Source: Bacteroidota bacterium
GTDB taxonomy: Bacteria; Bacteroidota; Bacteroidia; Chitinophagales; BACL12
DNA length: 64,000 bases
Reading direction: 5' to 3'
NCBI GenBank assembly: GCA_016706865.1
Contig: JADJIS010000003.1
Location: 1,984,001-2,048,000, forward strand
Each line of letters starts with the position of its first letter. Within the stretch, counting starts at the first letter, position 1. This document shows, piece after piece, positions 27,891 through 37,428 of the stretch. The notes beneath the pieces were generated by a model. That model saw only the letters and a program-made list of their open reading frames with translations, made no database searches and was not told the DNA's origin. The position numbers and the translations under genes are program-made.

Positions 27891-27930
27891 TATTAATTCC
27901 TTATCATTGCTTTCGAAAACTATTAATTAG

Positions 27931-30174
27931 ATGAAAAGACCACTCCTCCCTTTCCTTTTTAGCTTCCTTGTTATAAATACAATATTTGCACAAAGCGTTG
28001 ATTTTGAGCAATTCAAAAGTTTGCGTTCGGCTGGAACAGTGCCTGAAGACTTTACAAAATTATCTTCAGAAAAATTTCGCGAGGACAGAGAAAATATTAC
28101 CTCGGGCAATAACAGCGAAAGAAGAGACCAGGAAACTTTTTTGTTGGAATCCAATTTTTTAATGGATGATATGTTGCACAGTGGCCGGGTAATTTTCGGA
28201 GATCCTGTTACCAATTATTTAAATGAACTGAAGGATATTATATTTGAAGATGATCCGGATACAAGAGAGAGCATCAGAATTTATACCCTCCTATCCAATG
28301 AGGTAAATGCATTTACTGCCGACAATGGAATAGTATTAGTTACCACAGGTTTACTTGCGCAGGTAGAGAATGAAGCTCAAATAGTATTTATACTTTGCCA
28401 TGAATTTAATCATTTTATTAAAAAACACGCCATTAATAATTATGTGGAGAATCAGCGTATAGAACGTGGATCAGGAATATACAGAAGTTTAGGTGCCGGC
28501 GAAGGTGATCTGGAAAAATTCCGTTATTCTAAAGAACTCGAAAGTGAAGCTGATGACCTCGGACTTTATTTATTCAAAAAAACGAATTATAGTGCAGAAG
28601 CTGCGCAAGGAGTATTTGATGTATTATTGTATTCATATCTTCCTTTTGATGAAGTAGAATTTGATACCACTTTTTTTGATGATGGCTCCTACAATTTTCC
28701 TTCGGAATTTTTTATTGATACTGTTAGTGTAATAACTGCGGAAGAAGATTATGATGATGAAGAAAGCACACATCCCAACATTAAAAAAAGAAGGAATGCT
28801 ATGATTCTGGCCGCGCGGGAAATAAAAGATGAAGGCAGACAAGCATTTATTCTCGGAGAAGAAAAATTCAGATATATTCAAAAATTATGCAGGTATCAGG
28901 GTTGTGAAATTTATTTGAGTGATATTGAATATGAGGATGCAATTTATCAGGCATATTTATTATTGCTGGAAGATTCTACGAACCAATATTTAAAAAATGT
29001 TGTGACACAAGCCTTATACGGATTAAGCATGTATCACAATGCAGACGCCACTCCCGACTGGCATAAATATTATAAAAAAGTAGAGGGAAATTCGCAGCAG
29101 GTATTTTATTTTATGTATAAAATTCCGGAAGTGGATCTTAATATTCTGGCATTAAAACACGCTTGGGAATCGCATCTTGCCGATCCTGCCAATAAACAAA
29201 TGACTGATATTTGCAAACAACTCTCCGACGAACTCGTAAATAAAAATGACGCCATGCTTTCCGATTTTTACGACATAAAAAGATTGAAAGCATTGGAAGT
29301 AAAAACGAAATTAGAGGAAAAGGATTCCGTTTCAGTTGACATTGAAGAAGAACCAAAAGTGGAAAAAGCAAAATCCAAATACGAGAAAATAAAAAAGGAA
29401 ACACCTGTTACAATAGAAAAAAAGGACCAAACTGCTGTAACCTATTGGAAATTTGCTTTTGTTGATTATATGGATGATCTCAGTTTTACCAACCTTTTTG
29501 ATGTAGAAAAAAAGGAAGAAGATACAAAAATCTCCTATTACAAATCGAATAAAAACAAAATAGAATATAATCTTGGATTAAACGAAATATTAGTTGTTGA
29601 TCCCGTGTATGTAAGTATTGATGAGAGGAGTAAAAATCCTGTGGAATATGAGGCAGCAGAAAGTGCGAGATTGGAATTAAAAGATAAAATTTATTCCAGT
29701 GCAGGAAAACTCGATTTAAAAGTTGAATATGTAGATCACAACGGTATTGCAGCCAATGATGCAGAAACTTTCAACGACCTTGCTTTACTCAGCCGATGGA
29801 TAAGTGAAAAACTGGATCATCTGGACGAAGACGTTGAAATGATAAATACAACCAATGACGAATTAGCTGAACTTTCTACAAAATACAATATCGACAACTT
29901 TGCATGGATGGGAATTATTGCCTTTCGCGAAAAGGAAAGATATATTGGCGGTAAGATCGTATTGTGTTTATTTTATCCTGCTGCACCATTTCTAATTTAC
30001 GATATGCTGAAACCAAATTTCAATACCTTTTATTTTACACTTGTTGTAAACAGCAAAACAGGTAATGTGGAAATGCAATATTTTAATAATACAAAGGTGA
30101 ATGATAACGAATCCAGTCAGAACAGCAATATTTATTATATGCTTCAACAAATAAAAACAAAACATAAAAAATGA
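27931..30174 (+). CDS. M48-family metalloprotease
   Basis: A 747-aa protein: signal peptide (PLLPFLFSFLVINTIFAQ), then an M48 peptidase domain with zinc site HEFNH inside LCHEFNHFIKKHA (near residues 155-160) and the third ligand in ESEADDLGLYLF. The C-terminal ~400 residues have charged, helical segments and no domain I recognise, ending in a hydrophobic patch (IVLCLFYPAAPFLIYDMLK). M48 relatives such as BepA act in outer-membrane protein quality control in the periplasm. The downstream barrel gene overlaps its stop by four bases (ATGA), and another barrel-like gene precedes it, which fits a role with barrel proteins. That role is inference. Confidence 0.82.
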   Translation: MKRPLLPFLFSFLVINTIFAQSVDFEQFKSLRSAGTVPEDFTKLSSEKFREDRENITSGNNSERRDQETFLLESNFLMDDMLHSGRVIFGDPVTNYLNELKDIIFEDDPDTRESIRIYTLLSNEVNAFTADNGIVLVTTGLLAQVENEAQIVFILCHEFNHFIKKHAINNYVENQRIERGSGIYRSLGAGEGDLEKFRYSKELESEADDLGLYLFKKTNYSAEAAQGVFDVLLYSYLPFDEVEFDTTFFDDGSYNFPSEFFIDTVSVITAEEDYDDEESTHPNIKKRRNAMILAAREIKDEGRQAFILGEEKFRYIQKLCRYQGCEIYLSDIEYEDAIYQAYLLLLEDSTNQYLKNVVTQALYGLSMYHNADATPDWHKYYKKVEGNSQQVFYFMYKIPEVDLNILALKHAWESHLADPANKQMTDICKQLSDELVNKNDAMLSDFYDIKRLKALEVKTKLEEKDSVSVDIEEEPKVEKAKSKYEKIKKETPVTIEKKDQTAVTYWKFAFVDYMDDLSFTNLFDVEKKEEDTKISYYKSNKNKIEYNLGLNEILVVDPVYVSIDERSKNPVEYEAAESARLELKDKIYSSAGKLDLKVEYVDHNGIAANDAETFNDLALLSRWISEKLDHLDEDVEMINTTNDELAELSTKYNIDNFAWMGIIAFREKERYIGGKIVLCLFYPAAPFLIYDMLKPNFNTFYFTLVVNSKTGNVEMQYFNNTKVNDNESSQNSNIYYMLQQIKTKHKK

Positions 30175-30974
30175 AAAGGAACCTGCTAAATCTGTTTTTT
30201 GTTTTTTGTGTTATTAATGGTATTACTCAAAACCCCGGTTACATGGGAAGTAAATGGGTGGTATATGGCTCCACCGCATTATCTCCGGCATTGAATAAAA
30301 GATATCTTGAATTGGATCAGGAAGGAAATTCTACCGCGCCCAATATTGGAGTTAATGCGCGTTTCGATATTTCAACTGATTTTACTCTGAGTAAAATAGT
30401 TGCAATTGGAGGTTCGGTAAAACATATCACAACTAAAATACCCTACGCGTATTATTCTGTTGATCTAAATACTGATCTTTCCAATTTTGATGAGGCGAGT
30501 TATTTTGGAGATGTTACACTCAACGCAAATTTTGCCAGCTTCTATTTAAAATTTTATCCCTTTGGAAGAAGAGGTGTAATTGCACCTGTAGGCAATTATA
30601 ATAAATTTGAGTTAATGGTGGGAATGATAGGCGGTTCTACCGGTGGATGGTCGTCTGATACCTATGACCCGACCATTTCACGTTATTATGAATATGGTGA
30701 ATCGCTGATACTTCCTACATTTGAAGACCTCAATTATCAATTGGATGAAAAGGTTTTTGGTTTGCTCTATACCTTTGGAAATTCCTGGGCATTTACCGAA
30801 AAATTATTATTCGATTTCAGCACACAATTTGGCTGGGTAATAGGAAGTAGTGACATTTCTTCTGACGGTAATTACGGTGAAGGTGAAACCACTTACGAAC
30901 AACACGCCATAGATCGTGTACAAGGTACTTTCCTTATGAATTTTAATTTCGGGATCGGGTATTTTATTTTATAA
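30171..30974 (+). CDS. outer-membrane barrel protein, coupled to the M48 protease
   Basis: A 267-aa protein with a short signal peptide (LLNLFFVFCVINGITQ) and repeated amphipathic strands rich in Tyr, Phe and Gly (FASFYLKFYPFG, FELMVGMIGG, VFGLLYTFGNSW, LLFDFSTQFGWVIG, FLMNFNFGIGYFIL), ending with the aromatic C-terminus expected of a barrel. No named family is recognised. Its ATG overlaps the M48 gene stop as ATGA, so the two are translationally coupled. It may be a substrate or partner of the protease. It converges on the sugar dehydrogenase gene with a 14-base gap. Confidence 0.7.
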   Translation: MKRNLLNLFFVFCVINGITQNPGYMGSKWVVYGSTALSPALNKRYLELDQEGNSTAPNIGVNARFDISTDFTLSKIVAIGGSVKHITTKIPYAYYSVDLNTDLSNFDEASYFGDVTLNANFASFYLKFYPFGRRGVIAPVGNYNKFELMVGMIGGSTGGWSSDTYDPTISRYYEYGESLILPTFEDLNYQLDEKVFGLLYTFGNSWAFTEKLLFDFSTQFGWVIGSSDISSDGNYGEGETTYEQHAIDRVQGTFLMNFNFGIGYFIL

Positions 30975-30988
30975 GAGGTATTGCTATT

Positions 30989-32827
30989 TTAATTTTTAAT
31001 TAAACTGAGGTTGATATTTTCTCCTTCTACATTCATGTTTAAATAATATACTCCGGATGGAAATTTAGCCAGATCAAATTCAAAAGAGTTTTTACCATTG
31101 TGTAAATAATGTTCTACTTCAAACATTTTGTTTCCCAAAATATCAATTAAAGAAATTAATGCAACTGTAGCATTTCCGTTAAACATTAATTCCAAATTAA
31201 TATTTGTGTTTACAGGATTTGGAAATAAGCTCACTGAACTTAAACCTTCAATTTCATACAATGAAGTTAAAACTATATTTATTTCTTCGCTTAATACACT
31301 ACATGCATTTGCATCAGTAACTAAAACGGAATAATTTCCATCCTCTGTCGCAGTATAGGAAATTGCATTTGCACCAGGTATTTCAGTACCATTCAAATAC
31401 CATTGCCATGTTGAACCGATATCCGCGGTTAAAACATTTCCGGATACAGAAATATTAACCACAAAAGCAGGAATTTCATTTATTGTAACTCTTTCACTTC
31501 TTTCACAACCGGAATTATCAGTAACAACAACGGTATACATTCCGGGTAGTAATCCACTAATATCTTCTGTTATTGAGCCATCCGTCCAATCATAGGTATA
31601 TGGTTCTTCGCCTGCAGTTACTGTGAGATCGATCGAACCTTCCTCTACACCACAATGATAATCTATAGACGAAGTTGATATCATAAAATCACCACAAACA
31701 TCTGTGATGTGATAAATAATTCCGGCGTCATAATCGGCACAATATAATTCTGCATTCATATCCTCACCAAAAGAGGATATATCAGTTTGTATATCATCCA
31801 TTCTGGAATATATCCACGGCAATCCACCATCTGCATTAACTCTCCACCAATTTCCCGAAACATAATCGGCGCATAAATAATAACCGTACATACCGGGATA
31901 ATTATCACCGCGATAAACGAAACCTCCAGAAATACTAAATCCACCTGTAGTAAAATTATGCGGATAATCTAAAACAGGAAAAACATAAGTGGAATCTGCA
32001 TCACATTCATCAGTGTTAAATTCCGAAAATCCCTCATAACATTTCCATCCATAATTATGTCCACCGCTACCTGCAAGTTCATAATCAACTTCTTCCAAAA
32101 CATTTTGTCCAACATCACCAATCCACATATTTCCATTAAGTTGGTCGAAACTAAAACGCCAGGGATTTCTATAACCTATTGCCCAAATTTCAGGTAAGGT
32201 ATCGGTTGCTGTGGCAAACGGATTATCTGCGGGAATTGCATAAGGAGTTGCTGCATCCACATCTATTCTGTGCATTTTTCCTAATTTATTTTCAGGATTT
32301 TGCGCTCTGTCACCCGGATCACCTGCAGACCCGCCATCACCTAATCCGATGTATAAATACCCATCCGATCCAAACTTCAAACATCCCCCATTGTGATTGG
32401 TAAAGGGCTGATCGGCAGTAAAAATGATGAGTTCGGAAGCAGTATCCGCGCTGTCGGGATCGGTGGCACTCACTGTAAATCTGGAAACAACCGTATTACC
32501 ATCATTGTCTATATAGTTGACATAAAAAAAACCATTTGTGGCATAGTCGGGGTGAAATGCCAGACCTAAAAGTCCCTGTTCCTGGTACCCGGATTCTATT
32601 TGATCATGGATATCCAAAAAATCGTTTGGGAAAACATTTCCCAACATATCGGTGATCTTAATATACCCGATTCGCTCTACTACAAACATGCGTTCGTCGC
32701 CTGCATTTGTAACATCAACCGGGAAAGTAAATCCGGATGCGAATTCTTCTAAAGCTATGGTGGGCTGAGATTTCAGCGAATTTATGTGGAACAGGATCAG
32801 AGCAAAGATCAGTATACGACATTTCAT
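30989..32827 (-). CDS. T9SS-exported PQQ-type sugar dehydrogenase, paralogue 2
   Basis: A 612-aa protein with the same plan as 16171-17994: signal peptide, glucose/sorbosone dehydrogenase propeller (LLGLAFHPDYATNGFFYVNYI, LKFGSDGYLYIGLGDGG, EIWAIGYRNPWRFSFD), a SprB-like repeat (YTYDWTDGSITEDISGLLPG), an Ig-like module with WQWYLNGTEIPG, and a T9SS type A domain (SLFPNPVNTNINLEL...GVYYLNM). The catalytic propeller is the better conserved part between the paralogues; the tail modules differ more. Probably a surface-anchored or secreted sugar oxidase; cofactor PQQ is inferred from family, and no PQQ synthesis genes are in view. Confidence 0.88.
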   Translation of the reverse strand: MKCRILIFALILFHINSLKSQPTIALEEFASGFTFPVDVTNAGDERMFVVERIGYIKITDMLGNVFPNDFLDIHDQIESGYQEQGLLGLAFHPDYATNGFFYVNYIDNDGNTVVSRFTVSATDPDSADTASELIIFTADQPFTNHNGGCLKFGSDGYLYIGLGDGGSAGDPGDRAQNPENKLGKMHRIDVDAATPYAIPADNPFATATDTLPEIWAIGYRNPWRFSFDQLNGNMWIGDVGQNVLEEVDYELAGSGGHNYGWKCYEGFSEFNTDECDADSTYVFPVLDYPHNFTTGGFSISGGFVYRGDNYPGMYGYYLCADYVSGNWWRVNADGGLPWIYSRMDDIQTDISSFGEDMNAELYCADYDAGIIYHITDVCGDFMISTSSIDYHCGVEEGSIDLTVTAGEEPYTYDWTDGSITEDISGLLPGMYTVVVTDNSGCERSERVTINEIPAFVVNISVSGNVLTADIGSTWQWYLNGTEIPGANAISYTATEDGNYSVLVTDANACSVLSEEINIVLTSLYEIEGLSSVSLFPNPVNTNINLELMFNGNATVALISLIDILGNKMFEVEHYLHNGKNSFEFDLAKFPSGVYYLNMNVEGENINLSLIKN

Positions 32828-32907
32828 CTTTTCAAAATTTTTCTAAAGATACGTGTAAGCAAACTGGAGTGATTGTAATCTTTGGGTAAAATTTGTTTGT
32901 AAATATG

Positions 32908-32938
32908 TTTGTATATACAGAAATAGTTGTTACTTTAG
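32908..32938 (+). promoter_or_regulatory. promoter of the Omp28-like gene
   Basis: TTTG at 32908-32911, a 19-base spacer and TACTTTAG at 32931-32938 fit the Bacteroidota promoter pattern with one mismatch in the -7 box. The ATG follows 30 bases later. Confidence 0.55.
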
Positions 32939-32968
32939 TATCGGATTTAAAACCAATAATTCACCAAT

Positions 32969-33811
32969 ATGAAAAAAATACTTGTAATAGCCATAGCCGT
33001 AACATCGGTATTTGCTATCTCCTCCTGTGCTAAAGACCGTATCAAAGGTTGTACAGACCCTTTTTCAATTAACTATAACCCTAATGCAACCGATGAAGAT
33101 GGTTCATGTTTTATTCCGTCAAGTCAGAGACGCGCATTAATGGGTGACTTTACAGCAACATGGTGCCCTTATTGTGGCCAGTGGGGCGGACCTGAATTTG
33201 ATGAAGCAATTCAATTATCAGGATCTAACGCTATTGCTTTATCTATTCATAATACCGATGAGCTTACTACAACCGAATCTACAGCTTTAACTGATTATTA
33301 CGGAGCAGAAGGAATTGTAGGTGGTTATCCAACATTATATGTTTGGAACCAGTCTTCTTTTTCTGATGGTGTTGCAGGCGCAGGTGCTGTTACTTCAGAG
33401 ATCTCTGGTGGCCCGGCTGAAGCTGGTGCTGTTGCAGGTTTAACTGATAACGTTACCTCTATTACAATATCTGTGAGCGCTAAAATGTTTGCCGATGTAA
33501 CGGGCGATTATTTTGTTGCTGCTTATTTAATGGAAAACGGCATTGTTGCTGAACAACAAATTGCAGAAGCTCCATCTGATCCTAATTGGGTGCATAATCA
33601 TTTGATCCGCGCATCTTCTAACGGAAGTGCATGGGGTGAACAATTTATTTTTGGTGCAGGTGTTACCGGACAATCATTTACTAAAACTTATCAGGTTGTA
33701 AAAGAAGATGATTGGAAAGTGGAAAATATGTATTGTGTTGCCATCGTTTGGAAATATGATTCTGCTACAGAAAAATATACTTATGTGAATGCACAGGAAA
33801 CGCATTTATAA
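32969..33811 (+). CDS. Omp28-like lipoprotein with thioredoxin-type CPYC motif
   Basis: A 280-aa protein with a lipoprotein signal (IAVTSVFAISSCAKD, Cys near residue 20), a short Thr/Asn-rich segment (GCTDPFSINYNPNATDEDGSC, a motif common at the start of exported marine Bacteroidota proteins), then a thioredoxin-like domain with FTATWCPYCGQWGGPEF and GGYPTLYVW (cis-Pro). The C-terminal half is a beta-rich Omp28-type domain. A redox role at the outer membrane is plausible because both cysteines of CxxC are present; the partner is unknown. It has its own promoter and terminator and is therefore monocistronic. Confidence 0.82.
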   Translation: MKKILVIAIAVTSVFAISSCAKDRIKGCTDPFSINYNPNATDEDGSCFIPSSQRRALMGDFTATWCPYCGQWGGPEFDEAIQLSGSNAIALSIHNTDELTTTESTALTDYYGAEGIVGGYPTLYVWNQSSFSDGVAGAGAVTSEISGGPAEAGAVAGLTDNVTSITISVSAKMFADVTGDYFVAAYLMENGIVAEQQIAEAPSDPNWVHNHLIRASSNGSAWGEQFIFGAGVTGQSFTKTYQVVKEDDWKVENMYCVAIVWKYDSATEKYTYVNAQETHL

Positions 33812-33827
33812 CTAATTAATACCTTAA

Positions 33828-33861
33828 AAAAACCCTCCGGAATTATTTCGGAGGGTTTTTT
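33828..33861 (+). terminator. rho-independent terminator of the Omp28-like gene
   Basis: AAAAACCCTCCG pairs with CGGAGGGTTTTT around a 9-base loop, followed by T residues. It begins 17 bases after the stop codon. Confidence 0.9.
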
Positions 33862-33947
33862 ATTTGGGATCAAATTCATTTTCTCGGGAGCAAGTATCAT
33901 TGCAAATTTATTATTATGCATTTAAAAGTTCGTTTATAATATTAAAA

Positions 33948-34284
33948 ATCAAAATCCAGTTCCGATTTATTAATTGCGGTAACATCAACCTTGCTACCTT
34001 TTGCTTGATCAAAAGGTAGCGCCAAAAATCAAGGGCTTCACCATGCGGCTTGAATGTCCCTAATGCTTGCCACCCGGACCGAAAAAGGCGCCACGACGAA
34101 ACTGGAATTATCAGCTTCGTGTGAAATTAAATCCAAAATCAAATTAATATTTTTTATAATGGTGGCGCTTATTTTCGCTCAAATTCCACTACCATTGGTG
34201 CTTTTATTTTGATGTGGCGGCGCATAAGGGACATTAAAGCCACCTGCTGATGCCCACTTCCTTCTCCGTAAACAAATTCGGAGG
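33948..34284 (+). repeat. ~320-base structured dispersed element, copy 2
   Basis: Second copy of the element at 21886-22222, same orientation. The first hairpin is GCTACCTTTTG (33993-34003) with CAAAAGGTAGC (34010-34020): compared with copy 1 the closing T-A pair is replaced by G-C. The last hairpin is CTCCG/CGGAG (34264-34283) where copy 1 has a G-T wobble at that pair. Paired changes support selection on structure. The rest of the gap to 34532 is AT-rich with nothing I recognise. Confidence 0.85.
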
Positions 34285-34532
34285 AAAATAGGCGAAGGGA
34301 TAATCGCAAATCATTGCCAAAGCCAATTATTTAGTAGAAAGTATAATTTGATTATATAAATACCCCCCAATCCCAATCTTTAAACAAAAACTTTAATTTT
34401 ATTGTTTCGACAAGGGTTGAGGACATAATTTGTATGAAAATTACGTTAATCTCCACTTTTATTATTCACTCTTTAATTGTTCTTACTGAATCGAAATTTA
34501 ATTTAATACATACAAAACTTTGCTAATATTTT

Positions 34533-34991
34533 ATGACGCTTATTAATCTCACAACGGAAATTAATGCAAAAATTGAAATTTGTTTTGATGTTGCAAGAGA
34601 TATTGATATACATAAATTATCTACAAAAAATACCAGGGAAGAAGCAATTGCTGGAAGAATGAACGGCCTGTGTGAATTGGATGATACCATTACCTGGAGA
34701 GCAACACATCTCGGTATAAGGCAAAAACTTACTGTTAGGATAACTCAATTTGATCGGCCGCATTATTTTGAAGATATCATGTTGAAAGGTGCATTTAAAT
34801 CAATGAAACATCAACACTATTTTGAAGAAAAAAATGGAATAACTATTATGAAAGATAAATTGGAATACAGTGTTCCATTTGGATTTATAGGTAAAATTTT
34901 TGATGCGATTTATCTTAAGAAATATATGACAAGATTTCTGCTCACAAGAAACGAGGTGTTAAAATCTGTAGCGGAAAATAAAAATAATTGA
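34533..34991 (+). CDS. SRPBCC-fold protein (polyketide cyclase/START-like)
   Basis: A 152-aa protein covering a single SRPBCC domain: INLTTEINAKIEICFDVARDIDIH at the start, strands with TWRATHLGIRQKLTVRI and HYFEDIMLKGAFKSMKHQHYFEE, and the C-terminal helix YLKKYMTRFLLTRNEVLK. These domains bind hydrophobic ligands or lie in the cytoplasm with diverse roles; relatives are annotated as cell-division-inhibitor-like or cyclase/dehydrase. No catalytic residue can be pointed out. It stands alone between a repeat and the convergent pdxJ gene. Confidence 0.8.
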   Translation: MTLINLTTEINAKIEICFDVARDIDIHKLSTKNTREEAIAGRMNGLCELDDTITWRATHLGIRQKLTVRITQFDRPHYFEDIMLKGAFKSMKHQHYFEEKNGITIMKDKLEYSVPFGFIGKIFDAIYLKKYMTRFLLTRNEVLKSVAENKNN

Positions 34992-35015
34992 CAGAAAGAA
35001 ATCTCTCTTTGTATT

Positions 35016-35732
35016 TTAATCCTGAAGCTGACGTTTATATAATTGTAACGCATTTTCAATACCATAATATAATGCATCACTTATCAATGCATGTCCGATA
35101 GACACTTCGGCGAGTTGGGGAATATTTTGTTTGAAATATTTTAGATTGATAAGGCTCAGATCATGACCGGCATTTATTCCTAAACCTAATTTATGTGCGA
35201 GTTCTGCTGCAGAAATATAATCGGATATTGCTTTGTGTTTATCTGAAATATATTCCTCCGCATATGGTCCGGTATAAAACTCTATTCGATCGGTTCCGCT
35301 TGATGCTGCAGCTTCCACCTGAGGTAATTCCGGATTTAAAAAAAGAGAAACGCGCACTCCATAGGATCTTATCGTAGCAATAATTTCTTTTAATTCATGC
35401 ATATTATTAATAACATCCCAACCGGTATTGGAAGTAATTACATGAGGAGGATCGGGAACAAGCGTTGCCTGAGCAGGTTTTATGTTTTTTATCATCTCCA
35501 TAAAACGGGCATCGGGATATCCCTCAATATTAAATTCGGTAGTAACTACTTTTTTAAGATCATAAACATCCTGCAAAGTAATATGTCGTTCATCTGGTCT
35601 TGGATGCACGGTAATTCCATCAGCACCAAATCGTTCGCAGTCGATAGCAAATTGCACTACGTTGGGAATGGTGCCGCCACGGGCATTGCGAAGGGTAGCT
35701 ATTTTGTTTATGTTGATGGATAATTTTGTCAA
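35016..35732 (-). CDS. pdxJ: pyridoxine 5'-phosphate synthase
   Basis: A 238-aa TIM-barrel protein with LSININKIATLRNARGG, GADGITVHPRPDERHI, RVSLFLNPE, RIEFYTGPYAE and GINAGHDLSL...EVSIGHALISDAL, all signature blocks of PdxJ. It condenses aminoacetone phosphate with deoxyxylulose 5-phosphate to pyridoxine 5-phosphate in vitamin B6 synthesis. The start is TTG at 35732; an in-frame stop lies a few codons upstream and the protein begins exactly where the family does. Length is normal. The other DXP-dependent pathway genes are not nearby. Confidence 0.95.
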   Translation of the reverse strand: MTKLSININKIATLRNARGGTIPNVVQFAIDCERFGADGITVHPRPDERHITLQDVYDLKKVVTTEFNIEGYPDARFMEMIKNIKPAQATLVPDPPHVITSNTGWDVINNMHELKEIIATIRSYGVRVSLFLNPELPQVEAAASSGTDRIEFYTGPYAEEYISDKHKAISDYISAAELAHKLGLGINAGHDLSLINLKYFKQNIPQLAEVSIGHALISDALYYGIENALQLYKRQLQD

Positions 35733-35748
35733 GAATAGTATTTATACA

Positions 35749-35780
35749 GTATTTAGTATATAGTATTTAGTATATAGATA
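35749..35780. repeat. AT-rich tandem words (TATTTAGTATATAG)
   Basis: Repeated GTATTTA/GTATATA words in the short gap between ahcY and pdxJ, with a second set of CTACTAACTACTATATACTA further on (about 35855-35882). No gene. Confidence 0.6.
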
Positions 35781-35888
35781 GTCTCCAAGATGCTTTTCGA
35801 AATAATGGGAAGTTATGGGTTTAAAAATAGTAGCTAGTAGTAAGAAGTGGACCCCTCTAACTACTAACTACTATATACTACCGTCTCT

Positions 35889-37205
35889 TTAATAGCGGTA
35901 GTATTCAGGTTTATAAGGGCCGTTTTTGTCGACGCCGATATAATCTGCTTGTTTATCATTTAATACTTCAAGTTGTACGTTTAATTTTTTCAAATGCAAA
36001 CGAGCAACTTTTTCGTCGAGATGTTTAGGCAAGGTGTAAACTTTATTTTCATATTTATTGCCATGCACCCACAATTCAATTTGAGCTAAGGTTTGATTTG
36101 AAAAAGAATTCGACATAACGAAAGATGGATGACCCATTGCACAACCTAAATTCACTAATCTTCCTTCTGCCAATAAAATAATGTCCTTTCCATCGATAGT
36201 ATATTTATCAACCTGAGGTTTTATTTCTTCTTTGGAATCCATGTAATTGGTATTCAACCATGCAACATCAATTTCATCATCAAAGTGACCGATATTACAA
36301 ACGATGGCATTGTGTTTCATCAATTTAAAATGATGTCCTAAAATGATATCACAATTTCCTGTTGCAGTAACGATGATATCAGCTTCTTTCACTGCATCCT
36401 CCATTCTTTTCACAGCAAATCCGTCCATTGCAGCCTGTAGGGCACAAATTGGATCAATTTCCGTAATAATAACACGGGCACCTGCTCCTTGTAACGATTG
36501 TGCGGAGCCTTTTCCAACATCGCCATATCCTGCAACAACGGCAACTTTTCCTGCCATCATAACATCTGTAGCTCTGCGAATTGCATCCACCAACGATTCC
36601 TTACATCCGTATTTATTGTCAAATTTCGACTTTGTAACCGAATCGTTTACATTTATCGCAGGCACGGGTAAAGTTCCTTTTTCCATACGACCATAAAGAC
36701 GATGAACACCTGTTGTGGTTTCTTCCGAAATTCCTTTCAGATGTTTAACCATTTCCGGATATTTATCCAAAACAAGGTTGGTAAGATCGCCACCATCGTC
36801 AAGGATCATGTTTAAGGGCTCATTGTTTTCGCCAAAAAACAGGGTTTGTTCAATACACCAGTCATATTCTTCCAATGTTTCCCCTTTCCAGGCATAAACA
36901 GGAATTCCAACAGCGGCAATAGCAGCTGCAGCATGATCTTGTGTGGAGAAAATATTACAAGAACTCCATTGCACCTCGGCCCCCAATTCTATAAGGGTTT
37001 CGATAAGAACAGCGGTTTGGATGGTCATATGCAAACACCCTGCGATACGAGCGCCTTTGAGAGGTTTGGATGGGCCATACTCCTCACGAATAGCCATAAG
37101 ACCGGGCATTTCAACCTCAGCCAATTTAATTTCTTTACGTCCCCAGGCTGCAAGAGTTATGTCTTTTACCTTGTAAGGGAGTTTTTTGTCAGTCATTACT
37201 TCCAT
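35889..37205 (-). CDS. ahcY: adenosylhomocysteinase
   Basis: A 438-aa protein with the conserved blocks of S-adenosylhomocysteine hydrolase: GCLHMTIQTAVLIETL, SSCNIFSTQDHAAAAI, DDGGDLTNL, the NAD-binding GYGDVGKGSAQSLQGAGARV, NIGHFDDEID and the C-terminal end KYEN...GPYKPEYYRY with the YKPxxYRY tail that reaches the neighbouring subunit. It splits SAH to adenosine and homocysteine in the methyl cycle. ATG 37205 (MEVMTDKK) or 37196 could be the start. A good promoter, TTG-N20-TACCTTTG, lies upstream. Full length and intact. Confidence 0.97.
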   Translation of the reverse strand: MEVMTDKKLPYKVKDITLAAWGRKEIKLAEVEMPGLMAIREEYGPSKPLKGARIAGCLHMTIQTAVLIETLIELGAEVQWSSCNIFSTQDHAAAAIAAVGIPVYAWKGETLEEYDWCIEQTLFFGENNEPLNMILDDGGDLTNLVLDKYPEMVKHLKGISEETTTGVHRLYGRMEKGTLPVPAINVNDSVTKSKFDNKYGCKESLVDAIRRATDVMMAGKVAVVAGYGDVGKGSAQSLQGAGARVIITEIDPICALQAAMDGFAVKRMEDAVKEADIIVTATGNCDIILGHHFKLMKHNAIVCNIGHFDDEIDVAWLNTNYMDSKEEIKPQVDKYTIDGKDIILLAEGRLVNLGCAMGHPSFVMSNSFSNQTLAQIELWVHGNKYENKVYTLPKHLDEKVARLHLKKLNVQLEVLNDKQADYIGVDKNGPYKPEYYRY

Positions 37206-37267
37206 TGATTATGTATTTTAGTGAAAACAAATTGCGATGTGCAATAAACGAAAATCCTATTTTCCCT

Positions 37268-37298
37268 CAAAGGTAAAAAATAGATCAACCATGCACAA
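37268..37298 (-). promoter_or_regulatory. promoter of ahcY
   Basis: On the minus strand TTG (37298-37296), a 20-base spacer and TACCTTTG (37275-37268), a perfect Bacteroidota -33/-7 pair. The ATG lies 62 bases downstream of the -7 box. Confidence 0.7.
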
Positions 37299-37337
37299 TG
37301 TATGAACTAAAAATAGGGGGGTGTGGTTCAAACAAAA

Positions 37338-37377
37338 TTGACAATTGACAATTGACAATTGACAATTGACTAATGAC
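37338..37377. repeat. TTGACAATTGACAA tandem words
   Basis: Four to five copies of an 8-base word (TTGACAAT) between the divergent ahcY and bacilliredoxin genes. The same word occurs near 11.54 kb and 23.33 kb. Confidence 0.75.
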
Positions 37378-37379
37378 TA

Positions 37380-37414
37380 TTGTCTCCTGACTAATGACAT
37401 ATTGCTTAACTTTG
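37380..37414 (+). promoter_or_regulatory. promoter of the bacilliredoxin gene
   Basis: TTG at 37380-37382 and TAACTTTG at 37407-37414 (perfect -7 box), spacer 24 bases, slightly long. The ATG is 15 bases after the -7 box. Confidence 0.5.
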
Positions 37415-37428
37415 TAAAAAAATAAAAA

